A stretch of DNA of 64,000 nt from Janthinobacterium fluminis (GTDB taxonomy: Bacteria > Pseudomonadota > Gammaproteobacteria > Burkholderiales > Burkholderiaceae_D), in assembly GCF_028595325.1 (NCBI RefSeq), contig NZ_JAQQXR010000001.1, positions 124,001 through 188,000 on the forward strand. The letters are read 5' to 3'. The translations under genes and the position numbers were made by a program. The notes beneath the pieces are model-generated. The model saw nothing but the letters and a program-made list of their open reading frames with translations, searched no databases and had not been told where the DNA came from. This document shows positions 54,878 to 63,749 of this stretch, piece by piece (position 1 is the first letter of the stretch; each line of letters begins with the position of its first letter).

Positions 54878-55339
54878 ATGAAGCCGTTGCCGTACCGGGA
54901 GGGGAGTTGGTTCGCGGTGCCCTTGAAGGGCGGCGGTTATGCCGTCGGGGTCGTGGCCAGGATGGCGCCGGCCGGGCGCATTATTCTGGCGTATTTGTTC
55001 GGGCCGAAGCGCGATGTCTTGCCGGCCCTGGCCGAGTTGGAGCGCTTGCAGCCGCACCAGGCGATCCGCCGCCTGCGCACCGGCGATCTGGGCCTGGTCA
55101 ATGAGCGCTGGCCGGTGATCGGCGTGGCCGATTCCTGGGAGCGCGACGCCTGGCCGATGCCGTCGTTTATCCGCCGCGCCGATTTGTTGAAGCGGGCCTG
55201 GCGGGCGACGTATTCGGACGCCGATCCGGGCAAGCTGGAGCGCGAGGAGTCGGTGCCTTACGATACGCCGAATCTGGAGAGCGATTCGCTGTTCGGCTAC
55301 GGCGCCACCGAGGTCTTGCTGAGCAAGTTGCTGACCTAG
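54878..55339 (+). CDS. Imm26-family (immunity-like) protein
   Basis: A 153-aa protein resembling immunity protein 26. It opens REGSWFAVPLKGGGYAVGVV and continues RIILAYLFGPKRDVLP, the beta-rich pattern of that family. A tail with GKLEREESVPYDTPNLESDS and FGYGATEVLLSKLL follows. Members are found beside polymorphic toxins, but no toxin gene is adjacent here, so it may be an orphan or have another role. ATG 54878 has GGGGAG 5 nt upstream. It converges on the EnvZ-like kinase gene, with 17 bp between the stops. Confidence 0.75.
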   Translation: MKPLPYREGSWFAVPLKGGGYAVGVVARMAPAGRIILAYLFGPKRDVLPALAELERLQPHQAIRRLRTGDLGLVNERWPVIGVADSWERDAWPMPSFIRRADLLKRAWRATYSDADPGKLEREESVPYDTPNLESDSLFGYGATEVLLSKLLT

Positions 55340-55356
55340 GCGGCGCCCGGCCGCCC

Positions 55357-56712
55357 TTATGCCGCGGCCATGACGATCTGGATGTGCAGGCCGCCGCCGT
55401 CGCGGTTGCGCAGGTGCAGTTCGGCGCCGTGGCGCAGCAGCACGCGGTCGACGATGGCCAGGCCCAGGCCGGCGCCGTTGGCTTGGCCGCGCGCCGTGTC
55501 CATGCGCGTGAACGGTTTCAGCAGTTGTTCGATCTGGCTGTCGGGCACGCCGGGGCCGTGGTCTTGCACGTCGATGTAGACGCGGCGCGCGCCGTGCACG
55601 CTCTTGATGTGGCAGCCGATGTCGATTTCCGTCAGGTCGCCGCCCTCGGTCTTGCCGTAGCGGCGGGCATTTTCGATCAGGTTGTTGATGACGCGCTTCA
55701 GGTCGGTGGCGTTGCCCATGACGTGGGCGTCCGCCGCGATGGTCGTGCCGACGGCCACGTCGGGCAGGCGCATCGCCTCGCGGGCGCTGTCGGCCAGTAG
55801 GGCGCTGATGTCGACGCTGGCGAAGCTGGCCGTTTCCGTCGGTTTCGCGTAGTCGAGGAATTGGCCGATGATGGCGTCCATTTGCGCAATGTCCGATTGG
55901 ATGCCTTCGCGCGCCGCGTCGGACAGGTGGGCCATTTCCACTTCGAGCTGCATGCGCGCCAGCGGCGTGCGCAGGTCGTGCGAGATGCCGGCGAGGATGA
56001 CGGCGCGGTCCGATTCGACTTGGCGCAGGTCGTCGACCATTTGGTTGAAGCTGCGGTTGGCCTCGATGATTTCGATCGGCCCCGTCTCCGGCAGCGGCTC
56101 CGGCGGCTTGCCGGCGGCGATGGCGCGCGCCGCCGCCGTCAGCCGCGCCAGCGGCAGGTTGATGCGGTTCGAGATGAGGGCCGCGCCCAGCAGCGACAGC
56201 AGCGACACCAGGCTGGCCCAGCCCAGCCACTGGATGCCCGTCAGGCCGCGGATGCGCTCGCGCTCCAGCATCAGCCAGTAGTCGTCGTCGTCGATCTTGA
56301 AGCTGACCCAGAAGCCGGCCACGCCGTTGACGCGGGCCGAGAAGCGGGTGTCTTCGCCCAGCTTGTCCTTGACCATGGCGACGATGTCGGGCATCAGCCA
56401 GTTGTCCGGCGCCGGCTCGACCTTGTCCTCCGGCTCCAGCGGCAGCACGCGGATGCCTTCGTTGCTGACCAGCTCGAACAGCAGTTCCTTGCGCAGTTCC
56501 GGCGCCGAGTGGGTCAGCGCCGCGTGCGTGATGGTGACGACGGAGATCACCTGGGCGGAGATTTGCTGGGCCTGCGGCTCGCGCTGGACGACGCTGATCA
56601 TGCCTATCCAGGCGGCCATGCTGAGGGTGGTGAGTACGCTGAGCAGGAAAAAGGTGCGCCAGAACAGGCCGCTTTTCATGCGCGCCAGGCTGATTACGGG
56701 TAAATGTTTCAT
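55357..56712 (-). CDS. EnvZ-like sensor histidine kinase
   Basis: A 451-aa membrane kinase. TM1 is at about residues 17-41 and TM2 at about 160-182, enclosing a periplasmic region of about 120 residues. HAMP follows (NRINLPLARLTAAARAIAAG). HisKA has His245 in AGISHDLRTPLARMQLEVEM, nearly the EnvZ wording, and HATPase_c is intact (DLKRVINNLIENARRYG, DHGPGVP, GAGLGLAIVDRV). It lies 17 bp after the OmpR-like regulator and is its partner. The pair probably adjusts envelope genes in response to osmotic or membrane conditions. The signal itself is not evident from the sequence. Confidence 0.92.
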   Translation of the reverse strand: MKHLPVISLARMKSGLFWRTFFLLSVLTTLSMAAWIGMISVVQREPQAQQISAQVISVVTITHAALTHSAPELRKELLFELVSNEGIRVLPLEPEDKVEPAPDNWLMPDIVAMVKDKLGEDTRFSARVNGVAGFWVSFKIDDDDYWLMLERERIRGLTGIQWLGWASLVSLLSLLGAALISNRINLPLARLTAAARAIAAGKPPEPLPETGPIEIIEANRSFNQMVDDLRQVESDRAVILAGISHDLRTPLARMQLEVEMAHLSDAAREGIQSDIAQMDAIIGQFLDYAKPTETASFASVDISALLADSAREAMRLPDVAVGTTIAADAHVMGNATDLKRVINNLIENARRYGKTEGGDLTEIDIGCHIKSVHGARRVYIDVQDHGPGVPDSQIEQLLKPFTRMDTARGQANGAGLGLAIVDRVLLRHGAELHLRNRDGGGLHIQIVMAAA

Positions 56713-56729
56713 CCGGTACTAGCGGCGGA

Positions 56730-57506
56730 TCAGCGCGGCTGTCCCTCCGGGATGAAGACGTAGCCGAGGCCCCAGACGGTCTGGATGTAGAGCGGACTGG
56801 ACGGGTCCGGCTCGATCAGCTTGCGCAGCCGCGAGATTTGCACGTCGAGGCTGCGGTCGAACACTTCGTACTCGCGCCCGCGCGCCAGTTCCATCAGCTT
56901 TTCGCGCGACAGCGGTTGGCGGGCGTGGCGGGCGAACACCTTGAGGACGGAGAATTCGCCGGTCGTCAGCGGCACCGTGTCGCCGTTCTTTTTCAGCGTG
57001 CGCGTGCCCAGGTCGAGCACGAACTGGCCGAACTCGAACGATTGCGGCGTCTCCGACGGCGCGCCGGGGATTTCGTCGGGGCCTTTGCGGCGCAGCACGG
57101 CGCCGATGCGGGCCACCAGCTCGCGCGGGTTGAACGGTTTCGGCAGGTAGTCGTCGGCGCCCATTTCCAGGCCGACGATGCGGTCGACGTCTTCGCCCTT
57201 GGCGGTGAGCATGATGATCGGCGTCTGGTCGCCGGCGCCGCGCAGGCGGCGGCAGATCGACAGGCCGTCTTCGCCCGGCAGCATCAGGTCCAGCACCAGC
57301 AGGTCGTAGCGTTCGCGCAGCCACAGCTTGTTCATGGCCGTCGCGCTTTCCGCGGTGAAAACGTTGAAGCCCTGTTCGGTCAGGTAGCGCCGCAGCAGGT
57401 CGCGCAAGCGCACGTCGTCGTCCACCACCATGATCTTGGCCTGGTGGCCATTGCTGGTCTGCGCCGTGGTATTGTTGCCGGAATTTGTCGAAGAAATTGT
57501 TGTCAT
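56730..57506 (-). CDS. OmpR-family response regulator
   Basis: A 258-aa regulator. An N-terminal extension of about 20 Asn/Thr/Ser-rich residues precedes the receiver domain (VVDDDVRLRDLLRRYL, phosphoacceptor Asp73 in VLDLMLPGEDG, Lys in LPKPFN). A winged-helix DNA-binding domain ends the protein (PLTTGEFSVLKVFARHARQP, RSLDVQISRLRKLIE, QTVWGLGYVFIP). The REC wording ADDYLPKPFNPREL is that of the OmpR subgroup. The gene is promoter-proximal to the EnvZ-like kinase, and divergent from the small secreted-protein gene at 57702, a possible target. Confidence 0.93.
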   Translation of the reverse strand: MTTISSTNSGNNTTAQTSNGHQAKIMVVDDDVRLRDLLRRYLTEQGFNVFTAESATAMNKLWLRERYDLLVLDLMLPGEDGLSICRRLRGAGDQTPIIMLTAKGEDVDRIVGLEMGADDYLPKPFNPRELVARIGAVLRRKGPDEIPGAPSETPQSFEFGQFVLDLGTRTLKKNGDTVPLTTGEFSVLKVFARHARQPLSREKLMELARGREYEVFDRSLDVQISRLRKLIEPDPSSPLYIQTVWGLGYVFIPEGQPR

Positions 57507-57701
57507 GTGGCTGCCATATTGTCAGGTCTAAGTTGCTATGGTAACGTCTCGGCGCCCGCACGCACATGCTTGCGGAAAGCCATTACAAAGTGTTACAAAC
57601 TTTACCCATTTGCTCTTACCGCTCTGCGTAAAGCATCATACACTGGGGCATCAGTGGCATTCAGCTTATATCGTTACCAGGCATTGCGGAAGAGGAACAT
57701 A

Positions 57702-58052
57702 ATGATTATCGCGCTCAATACAATTCACGCCCCCCTGCGCGTACCGTTCCGCATGCGCTCTTGTGCCGCCGCGCTGGCCTTGTCCCTGCTGGGCGCCAGC
57801 GCCGCCTGCGCCGCCAGCGAGCCGCCGACACCCCAGCAACAGCAGCAACAGCGGCGCGACGAGGCGCAGCGCAACGAAGGCCGCGCCGAGCAGGGCCGCG
57901 ACGGCCGCGCCGAGGAGCAGCGCCGCGCCATGCAGGAGCGGGCCGACGCCTCGCGCCGCAACGGCCGCCTGACACCCGACGAGCGGCGCGACCTGCGGCG
58001 CCAGATCAACGAGGCCGGCCAGGACATTTACTCGACGCCGCCACGGCACTAA
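57702..58052 (+). CDS. Small secreted Gln/Arg/Glu-rich protein
   Basis: A 116-aa protein. Residues about 18-38 form a signal peptide (MRSCAAALALSLLGASAACA), with either ATG 57702 (AGAGGA 5 nt upstream) or an inner ATG as start. The mature part begins with a Gln run (PTPQQQQQQRRDEAQ) and a charged helix of Arg/Glu/Gln repeats. It ends with RLTPDERRDLRRQINEAGQD and IYSTPPRH, a tail I associate with small Burkholderiales periplasmic proteins of unknown role. It is divergent from the OmpR-like regulator across 195 bp, so it could be part of its regulon. Confidence 0.75.
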   Translation: MIIALNTIHAPLRVPFRMRSCAAALALSLLGASAACAASEPPTPQQQQQQRRDEAQRNEGRAEQGRDGRAEEQRRAMQERADASRRNGRLTPDERRDLRRQINEAGQDIYSTPPRH

Positions 58053-58361
58053 ACCAGCATCCTCGCGCACCCTCGCGCCAGACATCCGGGTCGCCATCGT
58101 TTTGGCATAAAGGCAAGGATGGTATTTGATAAATGGCAAATTTTCAAGCTGCCGCCCGGCGTCGCCGGCGCGGCGGCTTTGACGCGGCGTAAGACGGCGT
58201 TGTGCCGATTGCCGCTATGCTGTAAATATTTCCAACTCCATTTGGCTTGCGTGTAAGATTAATTTATGGCGCGCAAGCCGGCCGCGCTTCCCAGTCGTTT
58301 GCCCCGTAACACACATGGATGCATTATTCCGATTGGTAATCTCTGAACGCGGAGGAAACAG
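58053..58361. other. Intergenic region before the DUF342 gene
   Basis: 309 bp without a supportable gene. It holds a GC-rich inverted stretch (GCCGCCCGGCGTCGCCGGCGCGGCGGC near 58150) without a T-run. An AT-richer zone (58220-58265, TGTAAATATT and GTAAGATTAATTTATGG) may contain the promoter. No flagellar sigma-28 or sigma-54 consensus was convincing. Confidence 0.4.
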
Positions 58362-60266
58362 GTGTCTGATGACCTTCCTGTAGCGGACTGTCCCCTTGCG
58401 CCGCCCGGCGGCGATGCAGCGCTGCCCGCCGGCATGGTCCGGCGCGGCGACGGCATCTTTTTCGACGCCGCGCAGCCGGCGCCCGTCCTGCTGGCCGCCG
58501 TCGGCCAGGTGTTCCAGTCGAACGCCTATTTCGCCGGCCTCGATTACGCCGTTTTCACCCGCGCGCTGTACAACTGCGGCGCGCCCTTGCCAGCGGCGTC
58601 GCGCGGCGCGCCGCTGATCCGCTTCGCCGCCGCCATCGTGCCTTTCGATCCGCTGCGGCGCGCCCTCTACAAGCTGGTCAAGATCCAGCGCGGCGTGGCC
58701 GAATACTATTTCGAGGCGCAATTCTTCGAGGCCCTCGAATTGCCCGACGGCAGCAAGGTGGCGCCCCGTCCGACCAAGCTCGACTTCGATGAGTTCGTCG
58801 CCGACATGTGGGCCAAGGGCGTGCGCTTCGGCATCGACGCGGCCGCCGTGCAGGCCATCATCGACAGCGGCAAGGTCGAGCGCATCGTCGTCGCCCGCCG
58901 GCTTGAGGCGGCGCCTGGCCGCGACGCCACGGTCGTCGAGGTGTCGCCGGACATGCACCGCGACGACGCGCCGCGCGAGATGGCCGACGGCCGCCTCGAC
59001 CTGCTGACGTTCAAGAACCGTTTTCCGCAGGTGAAGAAGCATGCGCGGCTGCTGAAGAAGTTGCCCAGCGCTCCGGGCTTGCCCGGTTACGAGTTGTCGG
59101 GCCAGTCCGTGCAGCCGCCGGCGCCGCGCGAGGTCGAACTGGCGCCGCTGGCGGGCGAGGGCACGCTGGTCGAGCGCGTGCGCGGCGACGAATACCTGGT
59201 GGCCGTACATGACGGCTTCGTCAATGTCGACGCCGCCAGCGGGGCGATTTCGATCGGCGCCAAGATCGTCAGTCGCGACGGCGTCAGCAGCCGCACCACG
59301 GGCAACCTGAAGCTGCGCGCCGAGTACGAGGAATTCGGCGAGGTGCAGGAGCAGCGTACCGTCGACGGCAGCGACATCACGGTGCATGGCGACGTGTTCG
59401 GCCATTTGCACTCGCATGGCGGCACCATCACGCTGCTGAAGAACCTGATCGGCGGCACGGCGCTGAACGCGCACGGCGACATCGTCGTCAAGGGCGTCGC
59501 CTCCGGCTCGGTGCTGCAGACTAGCGATGGCGGCATGCGCGTCGAGCGGGCCGAGAACTGCATCATTTCCGGCACGCGCATCGTCGTCGGCCACGCCAGC
59601 AATTGCGAAATCATCGGCGACGAGGTGGTCGTCGGCGTCGCCGAGGGCTGCGCCATCGCCGGCCGCAGCGTACAGATCGACAGCGCCGGTCCGCGCAAGC
59701 AGACGGAAATGCTGGTGTATGCGCTGGTGCCGGACATGGCCAGGATGACGCGCAAGATGGCCGAGCTGGGCGTGCGCGCCCAGGGCTACGCCCGCGCCGT
59801 CGCCAAATTGCAGCAGGAGATAGACCAGGTCAGCGAGCAGCTCGACGTGCGCAATTACCTGCTGTTGGCGAACAAGGTGCGCAAGCAGGAGCTGGTGCTG
59901 CTGCCGGAGCAGGTGCCGCTGTTCCACAAGATGGCGCTGACCGTGGCGCCGGCGCTGAAGACGATTTCCAAGCTGTCGATGGAGATGAAGTTCATGGAAA
60001 CCCAGCAGGCGCAGATGCTGGAGCAGGCGGCCGAGGTGGAGCGGCAAAAGCAGGCCACGGCCGCCGAGTCGCGCTGCGCCGTGCGGGCGCTGTCCGGCGA
60101 CATCGTCGTGCGCACCAGCGTCTTCAATCCCGAGAGCGGACGCGTGTACGACAAGCCGCCGCGCGACATCAAGGCCAGGCTGCGCGGCGGCGCCAGCGGC
60201 GCCGACATCATCTTCGCCGGCCATAGCGGCAGCCTGGACTGGACTTACCGCCTGGTCCCGGCCTGA
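58362..60266 (+). CDS. DUF342/FapA-family protein
   Basis: A 634-aa cytoplasmic protein of the DUF342 (FapA) family. An N-terminal region of about 170 residues is followed by the family core (about residues 230-440). The core is a stack of Gly/Val-rich short strands resembling a beta-helix, for example GSDITVHGDVFGHLHSHGGT, LNAHGDIVVKGVASGSVLQT and NCEIIGDEVVVGVAEGCAIA. A long coiled coil lies at about 465-570, and a short beta end closes the protein. Vibrio FapA affects flagellation; roles elsewhere are unclear. The GTG start has GGAGG 6 nt upstream. With the nearby HDOD and CheW genes it suggests a motility-related neighbourhood. Confidence 0.88.
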   Translation: MSDDLPVADCPLAPPGGDAALPAGMVRRGDGIFFDAAQPAPVLLAAVGQVFQSNAYFAGLDYAVFTRALYNCGAPLPAASRGAPLIRFAAAIVPFDPLRRALYKLVKIQRGVAEYYFEAQFFEALELPDGSKVAPRPTKLDFDEFVADMWAKGVRFGIDAAAVQAIIDSGKVERIVVARRLEAAPGRDATVVEVSPDMHRDDAPREMADGRLDLLTFKNRFPQVKKHARLLKKLPSAPGLPGYELSGQSVQPPAPREVELAPLAGEGTLVERVRGDEYLVAVHDGFVNVDAASGAISIGAKIVSRDGVSSRTTGNLKLRAEYEEFGEVQEQRTVDGSDITVHGDVFGHLHSHGGTITLLKNLIGGTALNAHGDIVVKGVASGSVLQTSDGGMRVERAENCIISGTRIVVGHASNCEIIGDEVVVGVAEGCAIAGRSVQIDSAGPRKQTEMLVYALVPDMARMTRKMAELGVRAQGYARAVAKLQQEIDQVSEQLDVRNYLLLANKVRKQELVLLPEQVPLFHKMALTVAPALKTISKLSMEMKFMETQQAQMLEQAAEVERQKQATAAESRCAVRALSGDIVVRTSVFNPESGRVYDKPPRDIKARLRGGASGADIIFAGHSGSLDWTYRLVPA

Positions 60267-60278
60267 GCTGGCGCGGCC

Positions 60279-60923
60279 TCAGTCGCCGCTGCTCTGCGTG
60301 GCGATGATGGCGCTGACGGCGCCATTGCGGATTTGTAGCTCGATGCGGTTGTTCAATTCCACTTCCTGCGTGCCGCCCTTGTACGGCAGCGTGGTCTTGC
60401 CCGTGTACGCGTAAGACCAGCGCTCATGGGCGTTGACGGACGCCGGCCCGAACACCCGCGCGACCTTGGCCGATGCCTGGCGCAGCCAGATATCCTTGTC
60501 GAAGCGCAGCGGCAGGAAGCTGCGCGGCAGTTGCGGACAGCCGGCGCTGGGGCGCAGCGCCGGCTGCTGCAGCGCGTGCACCATGGTCACGCGCTGCCCG
60601 GCGCCGCCGGGGCCGGCGATCAGCCAGACGCGCTCCGCCGCGGCGCCCGCCGGCACGGTGTAGCACAGCCAGTAGCGGCTGTCGCGGGCGCCGCCCTCGT
60701 GGGTGATGATGCCGGCGCCCAGCGCGCTCTTGATCTGCTGCAGCGTGGTTTTTTCAAGGTCCACGCTGAAGCGGCCCATCGCCAGCTTGCTCACCGGCTT
60801 GGCGGGCAGGTAGACGGCCTGCATGCCGTCCGCTTCCCACTGGGGCGGCGGGACGGAGTCGGCCAGCGCGGCGGCGGGCAGGGCGGTAAGCAGGCACGAC
60901 GCCAGGATGGTGCTGGGATTCAT
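60279..60923 (-). CDS. Secreted protein of unknown function
   Basis: A 214-aa protein with a signal peptide (residues 1-21, ending AALA). The mature part contains two Cys residues (YWLCYTV and SAGCPQL) that could form a disulfide, and beta-rich segments AAERVWLIAGPGGAGQRVTM and VELNNRIELQIRNGAVSAII. The C-terminal RIELQIRNG-type strand suggests an SH3-like or lipocalin-like ending, but I recognise no family. It stands alone, convergent with the DUF342 gene (12 bp between stops). Confidence 0.75.
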   Translation of the reverse strand: MNPSTILASCLLTALPAAALADSVPPPQWEADGMQAVYLPAKPVSKLAMGRFSVDLEKTTLQQIKSALGAGIITHEGGARDSRYWLCYTVPAGAAAERVWLIAGPGGAGQRVTMVHALQQPALRPSAGCPQLPRSFLPLRFDKDIWLRQASAKVARVFGPASVNAHERWSYAYTGKTTLPYKGGTQEVELNNRIELQIRNGAVSAIIATQSSGD

Positions 60924-61016
60924 GGGCTTCCTTTCACAGGGGAGCGGCCTATGCTGCCATGAAAATGTCCGCGAAGCAATTTATGTTCAATCGTGCGCGC
61001 CGCGCGCCGGGAGGGC

Positions 61017-61412
61017 TTAGACGCTGACTTTGCCGCGCAACTGCTTCTGCAGGCTGTGCGTGCTTTTGCTGTCGAGGCGGCGCCGCTGCGAGCCGCGCGT
61101 CGGCTTGGTGGCGCGGCGCACAGTCGGCAGGATGGTGATGCTGTCGATGAGTTCCTGCAGCCGGCGCAGCGCGTCCTCCTTGTTTTGCTCCTGGCTGCGC
61201 GACTGCTGCGCCTTCAGCACGACCACGCCGTCCTTGCTGATGCGCTGGTCGCGCAAGGCCAGCAGGCGTTCCTTGTAGGCGTCCGGCAGCGCCGAGCCGG
61301 CGACGTCGAAGCGCAGGTGGATCGCGCACGAGACTTTGTTGACGTTCTGGCCGCCCGGCCCCTGGGCGCGGATGGCGCTGAACTCGACTTCGCTGGCGGT
61401 GACTCTATACAT
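61017..61412 (-). CDS. arfB: Alternative ribosome-rescue factor ArfB (YaeJ)
   Basis: A 131-aa peptidyl-tRNA hydrolase that frees stalled ribosomes. The catalytic GGQ is in RAQGPGGQNVNKVSC at about residues 15-29. The basic C-terminal tail, RRATKPTRGSQRRRLDSKST and beyond, enters the empty mRNA channel. Length and the lack of a codon-recognition domain separate it from RF1/RF2. Its ATG overlaps the TGA of the CoA-transferase gene upstream by one base (61412), so expression is coupled. Confidence 0.95.
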   Translation of the reverse strand: MYRVTASEVEFSAIRAQGPGGQNVNKVSCAIHLRFDVAGSALPDAYKERLLALRDQRISKDGVVVLKAQQSRSQEQNKEDALRRLQELIDSITILPTVRRATKPTRGSQRRRLDSKSTHSLQKQLRGKVSV

Positions 61413-62494
61413 CAGGTTTCAAATTTGATCGGGTGCGCAATGGCCCAGTATACCCCTTCGCTGCGATGGCGTTGCCGCGCCACCATGCGGCGCGCCTGGA
61501 ACAGCGGGTGGCGCAGCGCCTCGGCGGCGCTGAGGATGGGGGTGACGCAGCAGTCGCTGGCGCCGAAGGCTTGCGTCCACTGGGCCATGCTGCGCCGGGC
61601 GAACAGGGCGTCGAGTTCGGCCTTGACGGCCAGCGCGTCGGCGCCGCCCACGGCCTGGCCCAGTTGCCAGTGGCGCGATGCCAGGTCGGGGCGTTGCAGC
61701 ACCGCGCAGCAGCGTTGCCAGAACTTGAGTTCGAGCGCGCCGACGGCCATGAAGCGCCCGTCGGCCGTGCGGTAGATGTTGTAGCAAGGCAGGCCGCCGC
61801 TGAGCAGCCCGCGCGCCGGCGCCGCCGCCGCGCCGTTGTTGACGGCCACCACGGGCATGATGTTGTGGGCCAGCACGGCGTCCGTCATCGAGATGTCGAC
61901 GAAGCGCCCCGGACCGCCCATCTTGACGGCCAGCAGGGCCGCCAGGATGCCTTGCAGCGCGCTCTGGGCGCCGCCCAGCAGGTCGCCCACCTGCAGGTCG
62001 GGCAGTACGGGCACGCCGTCCGGCCCGGTGTTGTTGGCCAGCATGCCGGCGTAGCCGAGGTAGTTGATGTCGTGCCCGGCCATCTGGGCGAAGGGGCCGT
62101 CCTGGCCGTAGCCGGAGATGGCGCACATGACCAGCGACGGTTTGCGCCGCTTGAGTTCGTCCCAGCCCAGGCCCAGCCTGGCCATGACGCCGGGGCGGAA
62201 GCTTTCGACCAGCACGTCGGCGCCGTCGACCAGTTCCAGCAGTTGCGCGCGCTGGGGCGGGTCCTTCAGGTCCAGGCGCAGCAAGCGTTTGCCGCGGTTG
62301 ACGGCGACGAAAAATTGCGAGGCCCCGGCCCGCGCCGGCCCCATCGCGCGGGCGTAGTCGCCGGCGCCGGGGTCTTCGATTTTCAGCACGTCGGCGCCCA
62401 GCTCGGCCAGATGCATGGTCGCGACGGGGCCGGGCAGCAGCCGCGTCAGGTCGAGCACGCGGATGCCGGCCAGCGGGGCGGTGGCGGCGCTCAT
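61412..62494 (-). CDS. CaiB/BaiF-type (family III) CoA-transferase
   Basis: A 360-aa enzyme of the family that includes alpha-methylacyl-CoA racemase. The start GIRVLDLTRLLPGPVATMHL and ELGADVLKIEDPGAGDYAR are typical. The region GYGQDGPFAQMAGHDINYLG, with the conserved catalytic-loop Asp, is characteristic of the racemase-like branch. QVGDLLGGAQSALQGILAAL follows. Moving CoA between acyl groups or racemising 2-methylacyl-CoA are both possible. It overlaps the upstream HDOD gene by 4 bp and the downstream arfB by 1 bp, an odd functional mix that probably reflects compaction. Confidence 0.9.
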   Translation of the reverse strand: MSAATAPLAGIRVLDLTRLLPGPVATMHLAELGADVLKIEDPGAGDYARAMGPARAGASQFFVAVNRGKRLLRLDLKDPPQRAQLLELVDGADVLVESFRPGVMARLGLGWDELKRRKPSLVMCAISGYGQDGPFAQMAGHDINYLGYAGMLANNTGPDGVPVLPDLQVGDLLGGAQSALQGILAALLAVKMGGPGRFVDISMTDAVLAHNIMPVVAVNNGAAAAPARGLLSGGLPCYNIYRTADGRFMAVGALELKFWQRCCAVLQRPDLASRHWQLGQAVGGADALAVKAELDALFARRSMAQWTQAFGASDCCVTPILSAAEALRHPLFQARRMVARQRHRSEGVYWAIAHPIKFET

Positions 62495-63534
62495 GGCGCG
62501 CCGCCGTCGGCGCCGGCCGCTTCGGGCGCGTCCAGCGCGTCGTAGCAGGCGCGGGCGTGCGCCGGCAGGCCGGCGAACAGGCCGGCGTCGGCGTCGTCGA
62601 GACGGGCCTGTTCCGCCAGTATTTTTATCTTGCTCAGATAGTCGCTCATCGACAGCAATTGCCCCAGCGGCGACATGGCGGCGCGCTTGTGCATGTTCAA
62701 TTGTTCGCGGATGGCCAGCGTCACCGGCTCGGGGAAGTGCCACTCCTGGCCGATGCTGCACGAGAGCAGGCGGGCATTGCGCAGCAGGCTGGCGCAGAAT
62801 AGCGGCGAACCCAGCCTGTCGTTGGCGACCTGATCCATCATGCGCAGCGAGACGATCAGGCCGACGTTTTGCACCAGCCCGGCCAGGAAAGCCTGGAACG
62901 GGTCGATGTCTTGTTGCCCGGCGAAGATGCGGCCGGCGATGGCGCAGCGCTCGGACTGGTCCCAGATGCGCGGCGCCAGCAGGCGCGTGAAGTGGCCGGA
63001 GTTCAGGTCGATGATGGGGCGGAAGGCGACGCTCGTCACCAGTTGGCGCAAGCCCTCCTGGCCGATGACGATGATGGCGTGCTCGATGCTGGTGATGCGG
63101 CTGCCGCCTTGCTCGATGGCGTTGTTGGCGAGGCGGATCACGGCCGCCACCAGCACGATGTCGCTGGAAATCTTGCGGGCGATGTCGGCGCCGGAGAAGT
63201 GCTCGGTGCGCAGGCTTTGCAGCACCTGGGGGATCAGGCCGGGCATGCGGCGCACCAGGTCGGCGCCGGATTGCTTCGACTGCATGATCGTCTCCAGCGC
63301 GTCGAGCACCTGGCTTTCCTGCGGCGTCACGTCGAGGTCGGCGTCGTCGCGGCTGTCGAACAGCCAGTTGTGGTACAGCGTGTTGACCCGGTCTTTTTGC
63401 TCGAAGGAGATGCCGGCGGCCGCCTCGGGCGGCCGGATCTCGCTGCCGGCCGGCGGTGGCGGCGTGGCCGGCGCGGCCGCGGGCGGGCCCGCTTCGGCCG
63501 GTGGGAGGAACAGACGCTGCAGCCATCGGAACAT
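62491..63534 (-). CDS. HDOD-domain protein
   Basis: A 347-aa cytoplasmic protein. A Pro/Ala-rich N-terminal tail of about 45 residues leads to a helical region, then an HDOD domain (about residues 95-300). The domain is seen as LVRRMPGLIPQVLQSLRTEH, ARKISSDIVLVAAVIRLANN, IEHAIIVIGQEGLRQLV and AFLAGLVQNVGLIVSLRMMD. HDOD proteins lack the HD metal site and act as scaffolds in c-di-GMP or motility pathways. It is the first gene of a three-gene overlapping set with the CoA-transferase and arfB, and is divergent from cheW. Confidence 0.88.
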   Translation of the reverse strand: MFRWLQRLFLPPAEAGPPAAAPATPPPPAGSEIRPPEAAAGISFEQKDRVNTLYHNWLFDSRDDADLDVTPQESQVLDALETIMQSKQSGADLVRRMPGLIPQVLQSLRTEHFSGADIARKISSDIVLVAAVIRLANNAIEQGGSRITSIEHAIIVIGQEGLRQLVTSVAFRPIIDLNSGHFTRLLAPRIWDQSERCAIAGRIFAGQQDIDPFQAFLAGLVQNVGLIVSLRMMDQVANDRLGSPLFCASLLRNARLLSCSIGQEWHFPEPVTLAIREQLNMHKRAAMSPLGQLLSMSDYLSKIKILAEQARLDDADAGLFAGLPAHARACYDALDAPEAAGADGGAP

Positions 63535-63749
63535 GGTGTCTACCTATGCGGATGAGGACGCGGATGTGGGCAAGCCCGCCGGCGCCTGGGCGGGGCCGCC
63601 CCATTGTAGCGTCTTCTTTATGCTTTGCAAGAATCCTGGCCGCCGGCCGGCGCCTGGCCGGGATCGTTGATGCCGCTCAACGCCGCGTCCGGCGACTCTG
63701 GTTAGCATGGGTATGCTCGCCAGCAACCATCCCGGACGAAAGGACCATC

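Noticed and set aside
54509..55339. Complete encapsulin nanocompartment operon
   Set aside because: The EncFtn-like gene is followed by an Imm26-like protein, not a HK97-fold shell protein, and no targeting-peptide tail was recognised.
58090..58160. Sigma-54 or flagellar promoter before the DUF342 gene
   Set aside because: TTGGCATAAAGGCAAGG has only partial -24/-12 character, and no sigma-28 consensus is present.
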